Assembly: GCF_029227915.1 (NCBI RefSeq)
Contig: NC_079875.1
Coordinates: 682,001 to 746,000 of the forward strand
Source of the DNA: Hydractinia symbiolongicarpus
Taxonomy: Eukaryota > Cnidaria > Hydrozoa > Anthoathecata > Hydractiniidae
Direction of reading: 5' to 3'
DNA length: 64,000 nt
The notes beneath the pieces were generated by a model. The model saw only the letters and a list, made by a program, of their open reading frames with translations. It was not told where the DNA came from and did not search any database. Position 1 is the stretch's first letter. The number at the start of each line of letters is the position of its first letter. Of this stretch, positions 1 to 12,970 are shown piece by piece. The translations under genes were made by a program, and so were the position numbers.

Positions 1-2470
1 AAGTACCCAGGGTGTAAACTCATTTCCCGAACGATTTTTTAAATTATTTTTTCACCACTAAAGCCCATGAGACTTGTAGTTTTTCAAAATGTTTTCATTT
101 TTGATGAGACGCTGAATAAAGGAAGTTTAATCGCCGGCAAACGAAAACCCGCGATTTCCCGTAAATCCCGGACTTGGCCCGTATAGTCAAAAGTATACAA
201 GGAAAGTACCCAGTGAGTAAACTCATTTCCCGAACGATTTTTTAAAATATTTTTTCACCACTACAACGCATGAGACTTGTAGTTTTTAAAAATGTTTTCA
301 TTTTTGATGAGACGCTGAATAAAAGAAGTTTAATCGCCGGGAAACGAAGACCTGCGATTTCCCGTAAATCCCGGACTCGGCCCGTATAGTCAAAAGTATA
401 CAAAGAAAGTACCCAGGGTGTAAACTCATTTCCCGAACGATTTTTTAAATTATTTTTTCACCACTACAATGCATGAGACTTGTAGTTTTCAAAAATGTTT
501 TCATTTTTGATGAGACGCTGAATAAAAGAAGTTTAATCGCCGGGAAACGAAAAACTGCGATTTCTCGTAAATCCCGGACTCGGCCCGTATAGTCAAAAGT
601 ATACAAAGAAAGTACCCAGGGAGTAAACTCATTTCCTGAACGATTTTTTAAATTATTTTTTCACCACTAAAACGCATGAGACTTGTAGTTTTCAAAAATG
701 TTTTCATTTTTGATGAGACGCTGAATAAAAGCAGTTTAATCGCCGGCAAACGAGAACCTGCGATTTCCCGTAAATCCCGACTCGGCCTGTATAGTCAAAA
801 GTATACAAAGAAAGTACCCAGGGAGTAAACTCATTTCCCGAACTATTTTTTAAATTACTTTTTCACCACTAAAACGCATGAGACTTGTAGTTTTTAAAAA
901 TGTTTTCATTTTTGATGAGACGCTAAATAAAGGAAGTTTAATCGCCGGCAAACGAAAACCTGCGGTTTCCCGTAAATCCTGGACTCGGCCCGTATAGTCA
1001 AAAGTATACAAAGAAAGTACCCAGGGAGTAAACTCATTTCCCAAACGATTTTTTAAATTATTTTTTCACCACTAAAACGCATGAGACTTGTAGTTTTCAA
1101 AAATGTTTTCATTTTTGATGAGACGCTGAATAAAAGCAGTTTAATCGCCGGCAAACGAGAACCTGCGATTTCCCGTAAATCCCGACTCGGCCTGTATAGT
1201 CAAAAGTATACAAAGAAAGTACCCAGGGAGTAAACTCATTTCCCGAACTATTTTTTAAATTACTTTTTCACCACTAAAACGCATGAGACTTGTAGTTTTT
1301 AAAAATGTTTTCATTTTTGATGAGACGCTAAATAAAGGAAGTTTAATCGCCGGCAAACGAAAACCTGCGGTTTCCCGTAAATCCTGGACTCGGCCCGTAT
1401 AGTCAAAAGTATACAAAGAAAGTACCCAGGGAGTAAACTCATTTCCCAAACGATTTTTTAAATTATTATTTCACCACTAAAGCCCATGAGACTTGTAGTT
1501 TTTAAATATGTTTTCATTTTTGATGAGACGCTGAATAAAAGATGTTTAATCGCCGACAAACGAAAACCCGCGATTTCCCGTAAATCCCGGACTCGGCCCG
1601 TATAGTTAAAAGTATACAAGGAAAGTACCCAGTGAGTAAACTCATTTCCCTAACGAATTTTTAAATTATTTTTTCACCACTAAAACGCATGAGACTTGTA
1701 GTTTTCAAAAATGTTTTCGTTTTTGATGAGACGCTGAATAAAAGAAGTTTAATCGCCGGCAAACGAAAACCTGCGATTTCCCATAAATCCCGGACTCGGC
1801 CCGTATAGTCAAAAGTATACAAAGAGAGTACCCAGGGTGTAAACTCATTTCCCGAACGATTTTTTAAATTTTTTTTTCACCACTAAAGCCCATGAGACTT
1901 GTAGTATTTAAAAAGATTTTCATTTTTGATGAGTCGCTGAATAAAAGAAGTTTAATGGCCGGCAAACGAAAACCCGCGAATTCCCGTAAATCCCGGACTC
2001 GGCCCGTATATTCAAAAGTATACAAAGAAAGTACCCAGGGAGTAAACTCATTTCCCGAACGATTTTTTAAATTATTTTTTTACCACTAAAACGCATGAGA
2101 CTTGTAATTTTCAAAAAAGTTTTCATTTTTGATGAGACGTTGAATAAAAGAAGTTTAATCGCTGGCAAACGAAAACCTGCGATTTCCCGTAAATCCCGGA
2201 CTCGGCCCGTATAGTCAAAAGTATACAAAGAAAGTACCCGGGGTGTAAACTCATTTGCCGAACGATTTTTTAAATTATTATTTCACCACTAAAGCCCATG
2301 AGACTTGTAGTTTTTAAAAATGTTTTCACTTTTGATGAGACGCTGAATAAAAGAAGTTTAATTGCCGGCAAACGAAAACCCGCGACTTCCCGTGAATCCC
2401 GGACTCGGCCCGTATAATCAAAAGTATACAAAGAAAGTACCCAGGGAGTAAACTCATTTCCCAAACGAGT
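1..2470. repeat. Satellite domain 1: mixed basic monomers
   Basis: About a dozen units of two main kinds: AAAACGCATGAG with GTTTTCAAAAATG, and AAGCCCATGAG with GTTTTTAAAAATG. The two kinds partly alternate after 1,480. The unit at 1891 carries AGTATTTAAAAAG and AATGGCCGGC, which makes it look like an outlying relative of the variant that dominates the next domain. No gene or foreign element is present. Confidence 0.9.
639..1448. repeat. Two-unit tandem duplication, 405 bp x 2
   Basis: The segment 639-1043 is repeated at 1044-1448 with no difference that I can see by eye. Both copies share rare private changes: AAAAGCAGTTTAATC, ACGAGAACC, a one-base deletion giving TCCCGACTCGG, CCTGTATAG, CGAACTATTTTTT and GCGGTTTCCC. 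The shared one-base deletion explains 405 rather than 406 bp. Sharing of so many private changes indicates a single recent duplication. The flanks differ: CCTGAACG on the left, and TTATTATTTC rather than TTATTTTTTC on the right. Confidence 0.9.
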
Positions 2471-3613
2471 TTTTAAATTATCTTTTCACCACTAAAACGC
2501 ATGAGACTTGCAGTTTTCAAAAATGTTTTCATTTTTGATGAGACGCTTAATAAAAGAGGTTTAATCACCGGCAAACGAAATCCCGCGATTTCCCGTAAAT
2601 CCCGGGCTTGGCCGTATAGTCGAATGTATACAAAGAAAGTACCCAGAAGGTAAGCTCATTTCCCGAACGATTTTTTAAATTTTTTTTTCACCACTAAATC
2701 GCATGAGACTTGTAGTTTTCAAAAATGTTTTCATTTTTGATGAGACGATTAATGAAAGAGGTTTAATCGCCGGCAAACGAAAACCCGCGATTTCCCGTAA
2801 ATCCCGGGTTGGCCCGTATAGTCGAATGTATACAAAGAAAGTACCCTGTGATTAAACTCATTTCCAGAACGATTTTTTAAATTATTTTTTCACCACTAAA
2901 ACGCATGAGACTTGTAGTTTTCAAAAATGTTTTCATTTTTGATGAGACGCTGAATAAAAGAAGTTTAATCGCCGGCAAACGAAAACCTGCGATTTCCCGA
3001 AAACCCGGACTCGGCCCGTATAGTCAAAAGTATACAAAGAAAGTACCCAGGGTGTAAACTCATTTCCCGAACGATTTTTTAAATTATTATTTCACCACTA
3101 AAGCCCATGAGACTTGTAGTATTTAAAAATATTTTCATTTTTGATGAGACGCTGAATAAAAGAATTTTAATGGCCGGCAAACGAAAACCCGCGACTTCCC
3201 GTAAATCCCGGACTCGGCCCGTATAGTCAAAAGTATACAAAGAAAGTACCCAGGGAGTAAACTCATTTCCCGAACGATTTTTTAAATTTTTTTTTCACCA
3301 CTAAATCGCATGAGACTTGTAGTTTTCAAAAATGTTTTCATTTTTGATGAGACGCTTAATGAAAGAGGTTTAATCGCCGGCAAACGAAAACCCGCGATTT
3401 CCCGTAAATCCCGGGTTGGCCCGTATAGTCGAATGTATACAAAGAAAGTGCCCTGTGAGTAAACTCAATTCCAGAACGATTTTTTAAATTATTTTTTCAC
3501 CACTAAAACGAATAAGACTTGTAGTTTTCAAAAATGTTTTCATTTCTGATGAGACGCTGAATAAAAGAAGTTTAATCGCCGGCAAACAAAAACCCGCGAT
3601 TTCTCGTAAATCC

Positions 3614-3626
3614 CGGGCTTGGCCCG
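3614..3626. repeat. CGGGC-TTG-GCCCG hairpin, subfamily-specific
   Basis: Units that read CCCGGGCTTGGCCCG contain a perfect five-base-pair G/C stem with a three-base loop. The commoner form CCCGGACTCGGCCCG breaks it. The perfect form tends to travel with other markers, namely ATAAGACTTG with CATTTCTGATG, or GTCGAATGTATAC downstream. It therefore marks a monomer lineage. Examples occur through 2.5-16.9 kb, 18-30 kb and again near 44.6 and 63.7 kb. Confidence 0.8.
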
Positions 3627-5904
3627 TATAGTCAAAAGTATACAAAGATAGTACCCAGGGAGTAAACTCATTTCCCGAACGATTTTTTAATTTATTTTTT
3701 CACCACTAAAACGCATGAGACTTGTAGTTTTCAAAAATGTTTTCATTTTTGATGAGACGCTGAATAAAAGAAGTTTAATCGCCAGCAAACGAAAACCTGC
3801 GATTTCCCGAAAACCCGGACTCGGCCCGTATAGTCCAAAGTATAGAAAGAAAGTACCCAGGGTGTAAACTCATTTCCCGAACGATTTTTTAAATTATTAT
3901 TTCACCACTAAAGCCCATGAGACTTGTAGTATTTAAAAATATTTTCATTTTTGATGAGACGCTGAATAAAAGAAGTTTAATGGCCGGCAAACGAAAACCC
4001 GCGACTTCCCGTAAATCCCGGACTCGGCTCGTATAGTCAAAAGTATACAAAGAAAGTACCCAGGGAGTAAACTCATTTCCCGAACGATTTTTTAAATTAT
4101 TTTTTTACCACTAAAACGCATGAGACTTGTAATTTTCAAAAATGTTCTCATTTTTGATGAGACGTTGAATAAAAGAAGTTTAATCGCGGGCAAACGAAAA
4201 CCTGCGATTTCCCGTAAATCCCGGACTCGGCCCGTATAGTCAAAAGTATACAAAGAAAGTACCCGGGGTGTAAACTCATTTCCCGAACGAATTTTTAAAT
4301 TATTATTTCACCACTAAAGCCCATGAGACTTGTAGTTTTCAAAAATGTTTTCATTTTTGATGAGACGCTCAATAAAAGAAGTTTAATCGCCGGCAAACGA
4401 AAACCTGCGATTTCCCGAAAACCCGGACTCGGCCCGTATAGTCAAAAGTATACAAAGAAAGTACCCAGGGTGTAAACTCATTTCCCGAACGATTTTTTAA
4501 ATTATTATTTCACCACTAAAGCCCATGAGACTTGTAGTATTTAAAAATATTTTCATTTTTGATGAGACGCTGAATAAAAGAAGTTTAATGGCCGGCAAAC
4601 GAAAACCCGCGACTTCCCGTAAATCCCGGACTCGGCCCGTATAGTCAAAAGTATACAAAGAAAGTACCCAGGGAGTAAACTCATTTCCCGAACGATTTTT
4701 TAAATTTTTTTTTCACCACTAAATCGCATAAGACTTGTAGTTTTCAAAAATGTTTTCATTTCTGATGAGACGCTGAATAAAAGAAGTTTAATCGCCGGCA
4801 AACGAAAACCCGCGATTTCTCGTAAATCCCGGGCTTGGCCCGTATAGTCAAAAGTATACAAAGATAGTACCCAGGGAGTAAACTCATTTCCCGAACGATT
4901 TTTTAATTTATTTTTTCACCACTAAAACGCATGAGACTTGTAGTTTTCAAAAATGTTTTCATTTTTGATGAGACGCTGAATAAAAGAAGTTTAATCGCCG
5001 GCAAACGAAAACCTGCGATTTCCCGAAAACCCGGACTCGGCCCGTATAGTCAAAAGTATAGAAAGAAAGTACCCAGGGTGTAAACTCATTTCCCGAACGA
5101 TTTTTTAAATTATTTTTTTACCACTAAAACGCATGAGACTTGTAATTTTCAAAAATGTTCTCATTTTTGATGAGACGTTGAATAAAAGAAGTTTAATCGC
5201 GGGCAAACGAAAACCTGCGATTTCCCGTAAATCCCGGACTCGGCCCGTATAGTCAAAAGTATACAAAGAAAGTACCCGGGGTGTAAACTCATTTCCCGAA
5301 CGAATTTTTAAATTATTATTTCACCACGAAAGCCCATGAGACTTGTAGTTTTCAAAAATGTTTTCATTTTTGATGAGACGCTCAATAAAAGAAGTTTAAT
5401 CGCCGGCAAACGAAAACCTGCGATTTCCCGAAAACCCGGACTCGGCCCGTATAGTCAAAAGTATACAAAGAAAGTACCCAGGGTGTAAACTCATTTCCCG
5501 AACGATTTTTTAAATTATTATTTCACCACTAAAGCCCATGAGACTTGTAGTATTTAAAAATATTTTCATTCTTGATGAGACGCTGAATAAAAGAAGTTTA
5601 ATGGCCGGCAAACGAAAACCCGCGACTTCCCGTAAATCCCGGACTCGGCCCGTATAGTCAAAAGTATACAAAGAAAGTACCCAGGGAGTAAACTCATTTC
5701 CCGAACGATTTTTTAAATTATTTTTTTACCACTAAAACGCATGAGACTTGTAATTTTCAAAAATGTTTTCATTTTTGATGAGACGCTTAATGAAAGAGGT
5801 TTAATCGCCGGCAAACGAAAACCCGCGATTTCCCGTAAATCCCGGGTTGGCCCGTACAGTCGAATGTATACAAAGAAAGTGCCTTGTGAGTAAACTCATT
5901 TCCA

Positions 5905-7122
5905 GAACGATTTTTTAAATTATTTTTTCACCACTAAAACGAATAAGACTTGTAGTTTTCAAAAATGTTTTCATTTCTGATGAGACGCTGAATAAAAGAA
6001 GTTTAATCGCCGGCAAACAAAAACCCGCGATTTCTCGTAAATCCCGGGCTTGGCCCGTATAGTTTAAAAGTATACAAAGATAGTACCCAGGGAGTAAACT
6101 CATTTCCCGAACGATTTTTTAATTTATTTTTTCACCACTAAAACGCATGAGACTTGTAGTTTTCAAAAATGTTTTCATTTTTGATGAGACGCTGAATAAA
6201 AGAAGTTTAATCGCCGGCAAACGAAAACCTGCGATTTCCCGAAAACCCGGACTCGGCCCGTATAGTCCAAAGTATAGAAAGAAAGTACCCAGGGTGTAAA
6301 CTCATTTCCCGAACGATTTTTTAAATTATTATTTCACCACTAAAGCCCATGAGACTTGTAGTATTTAAAAATATTTTCATTTTTGATGAGACGCTGAATA
6401 AAAGAAGTTTAATGGCCGGCAAACGAAAACCCGCGACTTCCCGTAAATCCCGGACTCGGCTCGTATAGTCAAAAGTATACAAAGAAAGTACCCAGGGAGT
6501 AAACTCATTTCCCGAACGATTTTTTAAATTATTTTTTCACCACTAAAACGAATAAGACTTGTAGTTTTCAAAAATGTTTTCATTTCTGATGAGACGCTGA
6601 ATAAAAGAAGTTTAATCGCCGGCAAACAAAAACCCGCGATTTCTCGTAAATCCCGGGCTTGGCCCGTATAGTTTAAAAGTATACAAAGATAGTACCCAGG
6701 GAGTAAACTCATTTCCCGAACGATTTTTTAATTTATTTTTTCACCACTAAAACGCATGAGACTTGTAGTTTTCAAAAATGTTTTCATTTTTGATGAGACG
6801 CTGAATAAAAGAAGTTTAATCGCCGGCAAACGAAAACCTGCGATTTCCCGAAAACCCGGACTCGGCCCGTATAGTCCAAAGTATAGAAAGAAAGTACCCA
6901 GGGTGTAAACTCATTTCCCGAACGATTTTTTAAATTATTATTTCACCACTAAAGCCCATGAGACTTGTAGTATTTAAAAATATTTTCATTTTTGATGAGA
7001 CGCTGAATAAAAGAAGTTTAATGGCCGGCAAACGAAAACCCGCGACTTCCCGTAAATCCCGGACTCGGCTCGTATAGTCAAAAGTATACAAAGAAAGTAC
7101 CCAGGGAGTAAACTCATTTCCC
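5905..7122. repeat. Three-unit tandem duplication, 609 bp x 2
   Basis: Copy one is 5905-6513 and copy two 6514-7122. Both contain ACGAATAAGACTT, AAACAAAAACCCGCG, GTTTAAAAGTATAC, TCCAAAGTATAGAAAG and an AGTATTTAAA unit ending GGCTCGTATAG. By eye they are identical. The left flank (CCAGAACG against CCCGAACG) and the right flank (TTTTTTTACCAC, then CGCATGAG) set the limits. Identity including the odd GTTTAAAAG change suggests a very recent event or an assembly effect. Confidence 0.88.
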
Positions 7123-9301
7123 GAACGATTTTTTAAATTATTTTTTTACCACTAAAACGCATGAGACTTGTAATTTTCAAAAATGTTCTCATTTTTGATG
7201 AGACGTTGAATAAAAGAAGTTTAATCGCGGGCAAACGAAAACCTGCGATTTCCCGTAAATCCCGGACTCGGCCCGTATAGTCAAAAGTATACAAAGAAAG
7301 TACCCGGGGTGTAAACTCATTTCCCGAACGAATTTTTAAATTATTATTTCACCACTAAAGCCCATGAGACTTGTAGTTTTCAAGAATGTTTTCATTTTTG
7401 ATGAGACGCTCAATAAAAGAAGTTTAATCGCCGGCAAACGAAAACCTGCGATTTCCCGAAAACCCGGACTCGGCCCGTATAGTCAAAAGTATACAAAGAA
7501 AGTACCCAGGGTGTAAACTCATTTTCCGAACGATTTTTTAAATTATTATTTCACCACTAAAGCCCATGAGACTTGTAGTATTTAAAAATATTTTCATTTT
7601 TGATGAAACGCTGAATAAAAGAAGTTTAATGGCCGGCAAACGAAAACCCGCGACTTCCCGTAAATCCCGGACTCGGCCCGTATAGTCAAAAGTATACAAA
7701 GAAAGTACCCAGGGAGTAAACTCATTTCCCGAACGATTTTTTAAATTTTTTTTTCACCACTAAATCGCATAAGACTTGTAGTTTTCAAAAATGTTTTCAT
7801 TTTTGATGAGACGCTTAATGAAAGAGGTTTAATCGCCGGCAAACGAAAACCCGCGATTTCCCGTAAATCCCGGGTTGGCCCGTATAGTCGAATGTATACA
7901 AAGAAAGTGCCCTGTGAGTAAACTCATTTCCAGAACGATTTTTTAAATTATTTTTTCACCACTAAAACGAATAAGACTTGTAGTTTTCAAAAATGTTTTC
8001 ATTTCTGATGAGACGCTGAATAAAAGAAGTTTAATCGCCGGCAAACGAAAACCCGCGATTTCTCGTAAATCCCGGGCTTGGCCCGTATAGTCAAAAGTAT
8101 ACAAAGATAGTACCCAGGGAGTAAACTCATTTCCCGAACGATTTTTTAATTTATTTTTTCACCACTAAAACGCATGAGACTTGTAGTTTTCAAAAATGTT
8201 TTCATTTTTGATGAGACGCTGAATAAAAGAAGTTTAATCGCCGGCAAACGAAAACCTGCGATTTCCCGAAAACCCGGACTCGGCCCGTATAGTCAAAAGT
8301 ATAGAAAGAAAGTACCCAGGGTGTAAACTCATTTCCCGAACGATTTTTTAAATTATTATTTCACCACTAAAGCCCATGAGACTTGTAGTATTTAAAAATA
8401 TTTTCATTTTTGATGAGACGCTGAATAAAAGAAGTTTAATGGCCGGCAAACGAAAACCCGCGACTTCCCGTAAATCCCGGACTCGGCTCGTATAGTCAAA
8501 AGTATACAAAGAAAGTACCCAGGGAGTAAACTCATTTCCCGAACGATTTTTTAAATTATTTTTTTACCACTAAAACGCATGAGACTTGTAATTTTCAAAA
8601 ATGTTCTCATTTTTGATGAGACGTTGAATAAAAGAAGTTTAATCGCGGGCAAACGAAAACCTGCGATTTCCCGTAAATCCCGGACTCGGCCCGTATAGTC
8701 AAAAGTATACAAAGAAAGTACCCGGGGTGTAAACTCATTTCCCGAACGAATTTTTAAATTATTATTTCACCACTAAAGCCCATGAGACTTGTAGTTTTCA
8801 AAAATGTTTTCATTTTTGATGAGACGCTCAATAAAAGAAGTTTAATCGCCGGCAAACGAAAACCTGCGATTTCCCGAAAACCCGGACTCGGCCCGTATAG
8901 TCAAAAGTATACAAAGAAAGTACCCAGGGTGTAAACTCATTTCCCGAACGATTTTTTAAATTATTATTTCACCACTAAAGCCCATGAGACTTGTAGTATT
9001 TAAAAATATTTTCATTCTTGATGAGACGCTGAATAAAAGAAGTTTAATGGCCGGCAAACGAAAACCCGCGACTTCCCGTAAATCCCGGACTCGGCCCGTA
9101 TAGTCAAAAGTATACAAAGAAAGTACCCAGGGAGTAAACTCATTTCCCGAACGATTTTTTAAATTATTTTTTTACCACTAAAACGCATGAGACTTGTAAT
9201 TTTCAAAAATGTTTTCATTTTTGATGAGACGTTGAATAAAAGAAGTTTAATCGCCGGCAAACGAAAACCTGCAATTTCCCGTAAATCCCGGACTCGGCCC
9301 G

Positions 9302-9990
9302 TATAGTCAAAAGTATACAAAGAAAGTACCCGGGGTGTAAACTCATTTCCCGAACGATTTTTTAAATTATTATTTCACCACTAAAGCCCATGAGACTTGT
9401 AGTTTTTAAAAATGTTTTCATTTTTGATGAGACGCTGAATAAAAGAAGTTTAATTGCCGGCAAACGAAAACCCGCGACTTCCCGTGAATCCCGGACTCGG
9501 CCCGTATAGTCAAAAGTATACAAAGAAAGTACCCAGGGAGTAAACTCATTTCCCAAACGAGTTTTTAAATTATCTTTTCACCACTAAACGCACGAGACTT
9601 GCAGTTTTCAAAAATGTTTTCATTTTTGATGAGACGCTTAATAAAAGAGGTTTAATCGCCGGCAAACGAAAACCCGCGATTTCCCGTAAATCCCGGGCTT
9701 GGCCCGTATAGTCGAATGTATACAAAGAAAGTACCCAGGAAGTAAGCTCATTTCCCGAACGATTTTTTAAATTTTTTTTTCACCACTAAATCGCATGAGA
9801 CTTGTAGTTTTCAAAAATGTTTTCATTTTTGATGAGACGCTTAATGAAAGAGGTTTAATCGCCGGCAAACGAAAACCCGCGATTTCCCGTAAATCCCGGG
9901 TTGGCCCGTATAGTCGAATATATACAAAGAAAGTACCCTGTGAGTAAACTCATTTCCAGAACGATTTTTTAAATTATTTTTTCACCACTA
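9302..9990. repeat. Block copied at 13,960 and 16,190
   Basis: The pair of units with TTAATTGCCGGC, TCCCGTGAATCCCGG and then CACGAGACTTGCAG recurs near 13,960-14,450 (offset about 4,659) and 16,190-16,900 (a further 2,229). The later two share GGGATTAAACTC, which the first copy lacks, so they are closer to each other. The order of changes suggests the 9.3 kb copy is nearer the ancestral state, assuming simple descent. Confidence 0.75.
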
Positions 9991-11404
9991 AAACGCATAA
10001 GACTTGTAGTTTTCAAAAATGTTTTCATTTCTGATGAGACGCTGAATAAAAGAAGTTTAATCGCCGGCAAACGAAAACCCGCGATTTCCCGTAAATCCCG
10101 GGCTTGGCCCGTATAGTCAAAAGTATACAAAGAAAGTGCCCTGTGAGTAAACTCATTTCCAGAACGATTTTTTAAATTATTTTTTCACCACTAAAACGAA
10201 TAAGACTTGTAGTTTTCAAAAATGTTTTCATTTCTGATGAGACGCTGAATAAAAGAAGTTTAATCGCCGGCAAACGAAAACCCGCGATTTCTCGTAAATC
10301 CCGGGCTTGGCCCGTATAGTCAAAAGTATACAAAGATAGTACCCAGGGAGTAAACTCATTTCCCGAACGATTTTTTAATTTATTTTTTCACCACTAAAAC
10401 GCATGAGACTTGTAGTTTTCAAAAATGTTTTCATTTTTGATGAGACGCTGAATAAAAGAAGTTTAATCGCCGGCAAACGAAAACCTGCGATTTCCCGAAA
10501 ACCCGGACTCGGCCCGTATAGTCAAAAGTATAGAAAGAAAGTACCCAGGGTGTAAACTCATTTCCCGAACGATTTTTTAAATTATTATTTCACCACTAAA
10601 GCCCATGAGACTTGTAGTATTTAAAAATATTTTCATTTTTGATGAGACGCTGAATAAAAGAAGTTTAATGGCCGGCAAACGAAAACCCGCGACTTCCCGT
10701 AAATCCCGGACTCGGCTCGTATAGTCAAAAGTATACAAAGAAAGTACCCAGGGAGTAAACTCATTTCCCGAACGATTTTTTAAATTATTTTTTCACCACT
10801 AAAACGCATGAGACTTGTAATTTTCAAAAATGTTCTCATTTTTGATGAGACGTTGAATAAAAGAAGTTTAATCGCGGGCAAACGAAAACCTGCGATTTCC
10901 CGTAAATCCCGGACTCGGCCCCTATAGTCAAAAGTATACAAAGAAAGTACCCGGGGTGTAAACTCATTTCCCGAACAAATTTTTAAATTATTATTTCACC
11001 ACTAAAGCCCATGAGACTTGTAGTTTTCAAAAATGTTTTCATTTTTGATGAGACGCTCAATAAAAGAAGTTTAATCGCCGGCAAACGAAAACCTGCGATT
11101 TCCCGAAAACCCGGACTCGGCCCGTATAGTCAAAAGTATACAAAGAAAGTACCCAGGGTGTAAACTCATTTCCCGAACGATTTTTTAAATTATTATTTCA
11201 CCACTAAAGCCCATGAGACTTGTAGTATTTAAAAATATTTTCATTCTTGATGAGACGCTGAATAAAAGAAGTTTAATGGCCGGCAAACGAAAACCCGCGA
11301 CTTCCCGTAAATCCCGGACTCGGCCCGTATAGTCAAAAGTATACAAAGAAAGTACCCAGGGAGTAAACTCATTTCCCGAACGATTTTTTAAATTATTTTT
11401 TTAC

Positions 11405-12970
11405 CACTAAAACGCATAAGACTTGTAGTTTTCAAAAATGTTTTCATTTCTGATGAGACGCTGAATAAAAGAAGTTTAATCGCCGGCAAACGAAAACCTG
11501 CAATTTCCCGTAAATCCCGGACTCGGCCCGTATAGTCAAAATGGTGCAAAGAAAATACCCAGGGAGTAAACTAATTTCCCAAACGATTTTTTAAATTATT
11601 ATTTCACCACTAAAGCCCATGAGACTTTTAGTTTTTAAAAATGTTTTCATTTTTGATGAGACGCTGAATAAAAGAAGTTTAATCGCCGGCAAACGAAAAC
11701 CCGCGATTTCCCGTAAATCCCGGACTCGGCCCGTATAGTCAAAAGTATACAAAGAAAGTACCCAGGGAGTAAACTCATTTCCCGAACGATTCTTTAAATT
11801 ATTTTTTCACCACTAAAACGCATGAGACTTGTAGTTTTCAGAAATCTTTTCATTTTTGATGAGACGCTTAATGAAAGTGGTTTAATCGCCGGCAAACGAA
11901 AACCTGCGATTTCCAGTAAATCCCGGACTCGGCCCGTATAGTCAAAAGTATACAAAGAAAGTACCCAGGGTGTAAACCCATTTCCCGAACGATTTTTTAA
12001 ATTATTTTTTCACCACTAAAGCCCATGAGACTTGTACTTTTTCAAAATGTTTTCATTTTTGATGAGACGCTGAATAAAAGGAGTTTAATCGCCGGCAAAC
12101 GAAAACCTGCGATTTCCCGAAAACCCGGACTCGGCCCGTATAGTCAAAAGTATAGAAAGAAAGTACCCAGGGTGTAAACTCATTTCCCGAACGATTTTTT
12201 AAATTATTATTTCACCACTAAAGCCCATGAGACTTGTAGTATTTAAAAATATTTTCATTTTTGATGAGACGCTGAATAAAAGAAGTTTAATGGCCGGCAA
12301 ACGAAAACTCGCGACTTCCCGTAAATCCCGGACTCGGCTCGTATAGTCAAAAGTATACAAAGAAAGTACCCAGGGAGTAAACTCATTTCCCGAACGATTT
12401 TTTAAATTATTTTTTTACCACTAAAACGCATGAGACTTGTAATTTTCAAAAATGTTCTCATTTTTGATGAGACGTTGAATAAAAGAAGTTTAATCGCGGG
12501 CAAACGAAAACCTGCGATTTCCCGTAAATCCCGGACTCGGCCCGTATAGTCAAAAGTATACAAAGAAAGTACCCGGGGTGTAAACTCATTTCCCGAACGA
12601 ATTTTTAAATTATTATTTCACCACTAAAGCCCATGAGACTTGTAGTTTTCAAAAATGTTTTCATTTTTGATGAGACGCTGAATAAAAGAAGTTTAATCCC
12701 CGCAAACGAAAACCTGCGACTTCCCGAAAACCCGGACTCGGCCCGTATAGTCAAAAGTATACAAAGAAAGTACCCAGGGTGTAAACTCATTTCCCGAACG
12801 ATTTTTTAAATTATTATTTCACCACTAAAGCCCATGAGACTTGTAGTATTTAAAAATATTTTCATTTTTGATGAGACGCTGAATAAAAGACGTTTAATGG
12901 CCGGCAAACGAAAACCCGCGACTTCCCGTAAATCCCGGACTCGGCCCGTATAGTCAAAAGTATACAAAGA
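11405..12970. repeat. 1.5-kb block, copied at about 14,443-16,008
   Basis: A seven- to eight-unit block is repeated at an offset of 3,038 bp. Shared markers in order are GTGCAAAGAAAATACCC, GAGACTTTTAGTTTTTAA, CGATTCTTTAAATT, CAGAAATCTTTTC with GAAAGTGG, TTTCCAGTAAATC, GTGTAAACCCATTTC and CTTGTACTTTTTC. The leading part of the same series appears again at about 17.2 and 20.7 kb, so this set of units was copied at least four times. Confidence 0.8.

Noticed and set aside
489-510. Palindrome plus T run as a bacterial-type intrinsic terminator
   Set aside because: The stem is A/T-rich with no G/C core, it is repeated hundreds of times with no gene before it, and the context is a eukaryotic satellite.
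9901-9922. Possible CENP-B box on the minus strand (CCCGTATAGTCGAA in GTCGAATGTATAC-type units)
   Set aside because: The core of the known box, read in reverse, needs CCCG, two bases, T, four bases, then CGAA. Here only three bases separate T and CGAA, so the match is one base short. The common GTCAAAAG units do not match at all. The ATTTCCCGAACG region has only half of the pattern.
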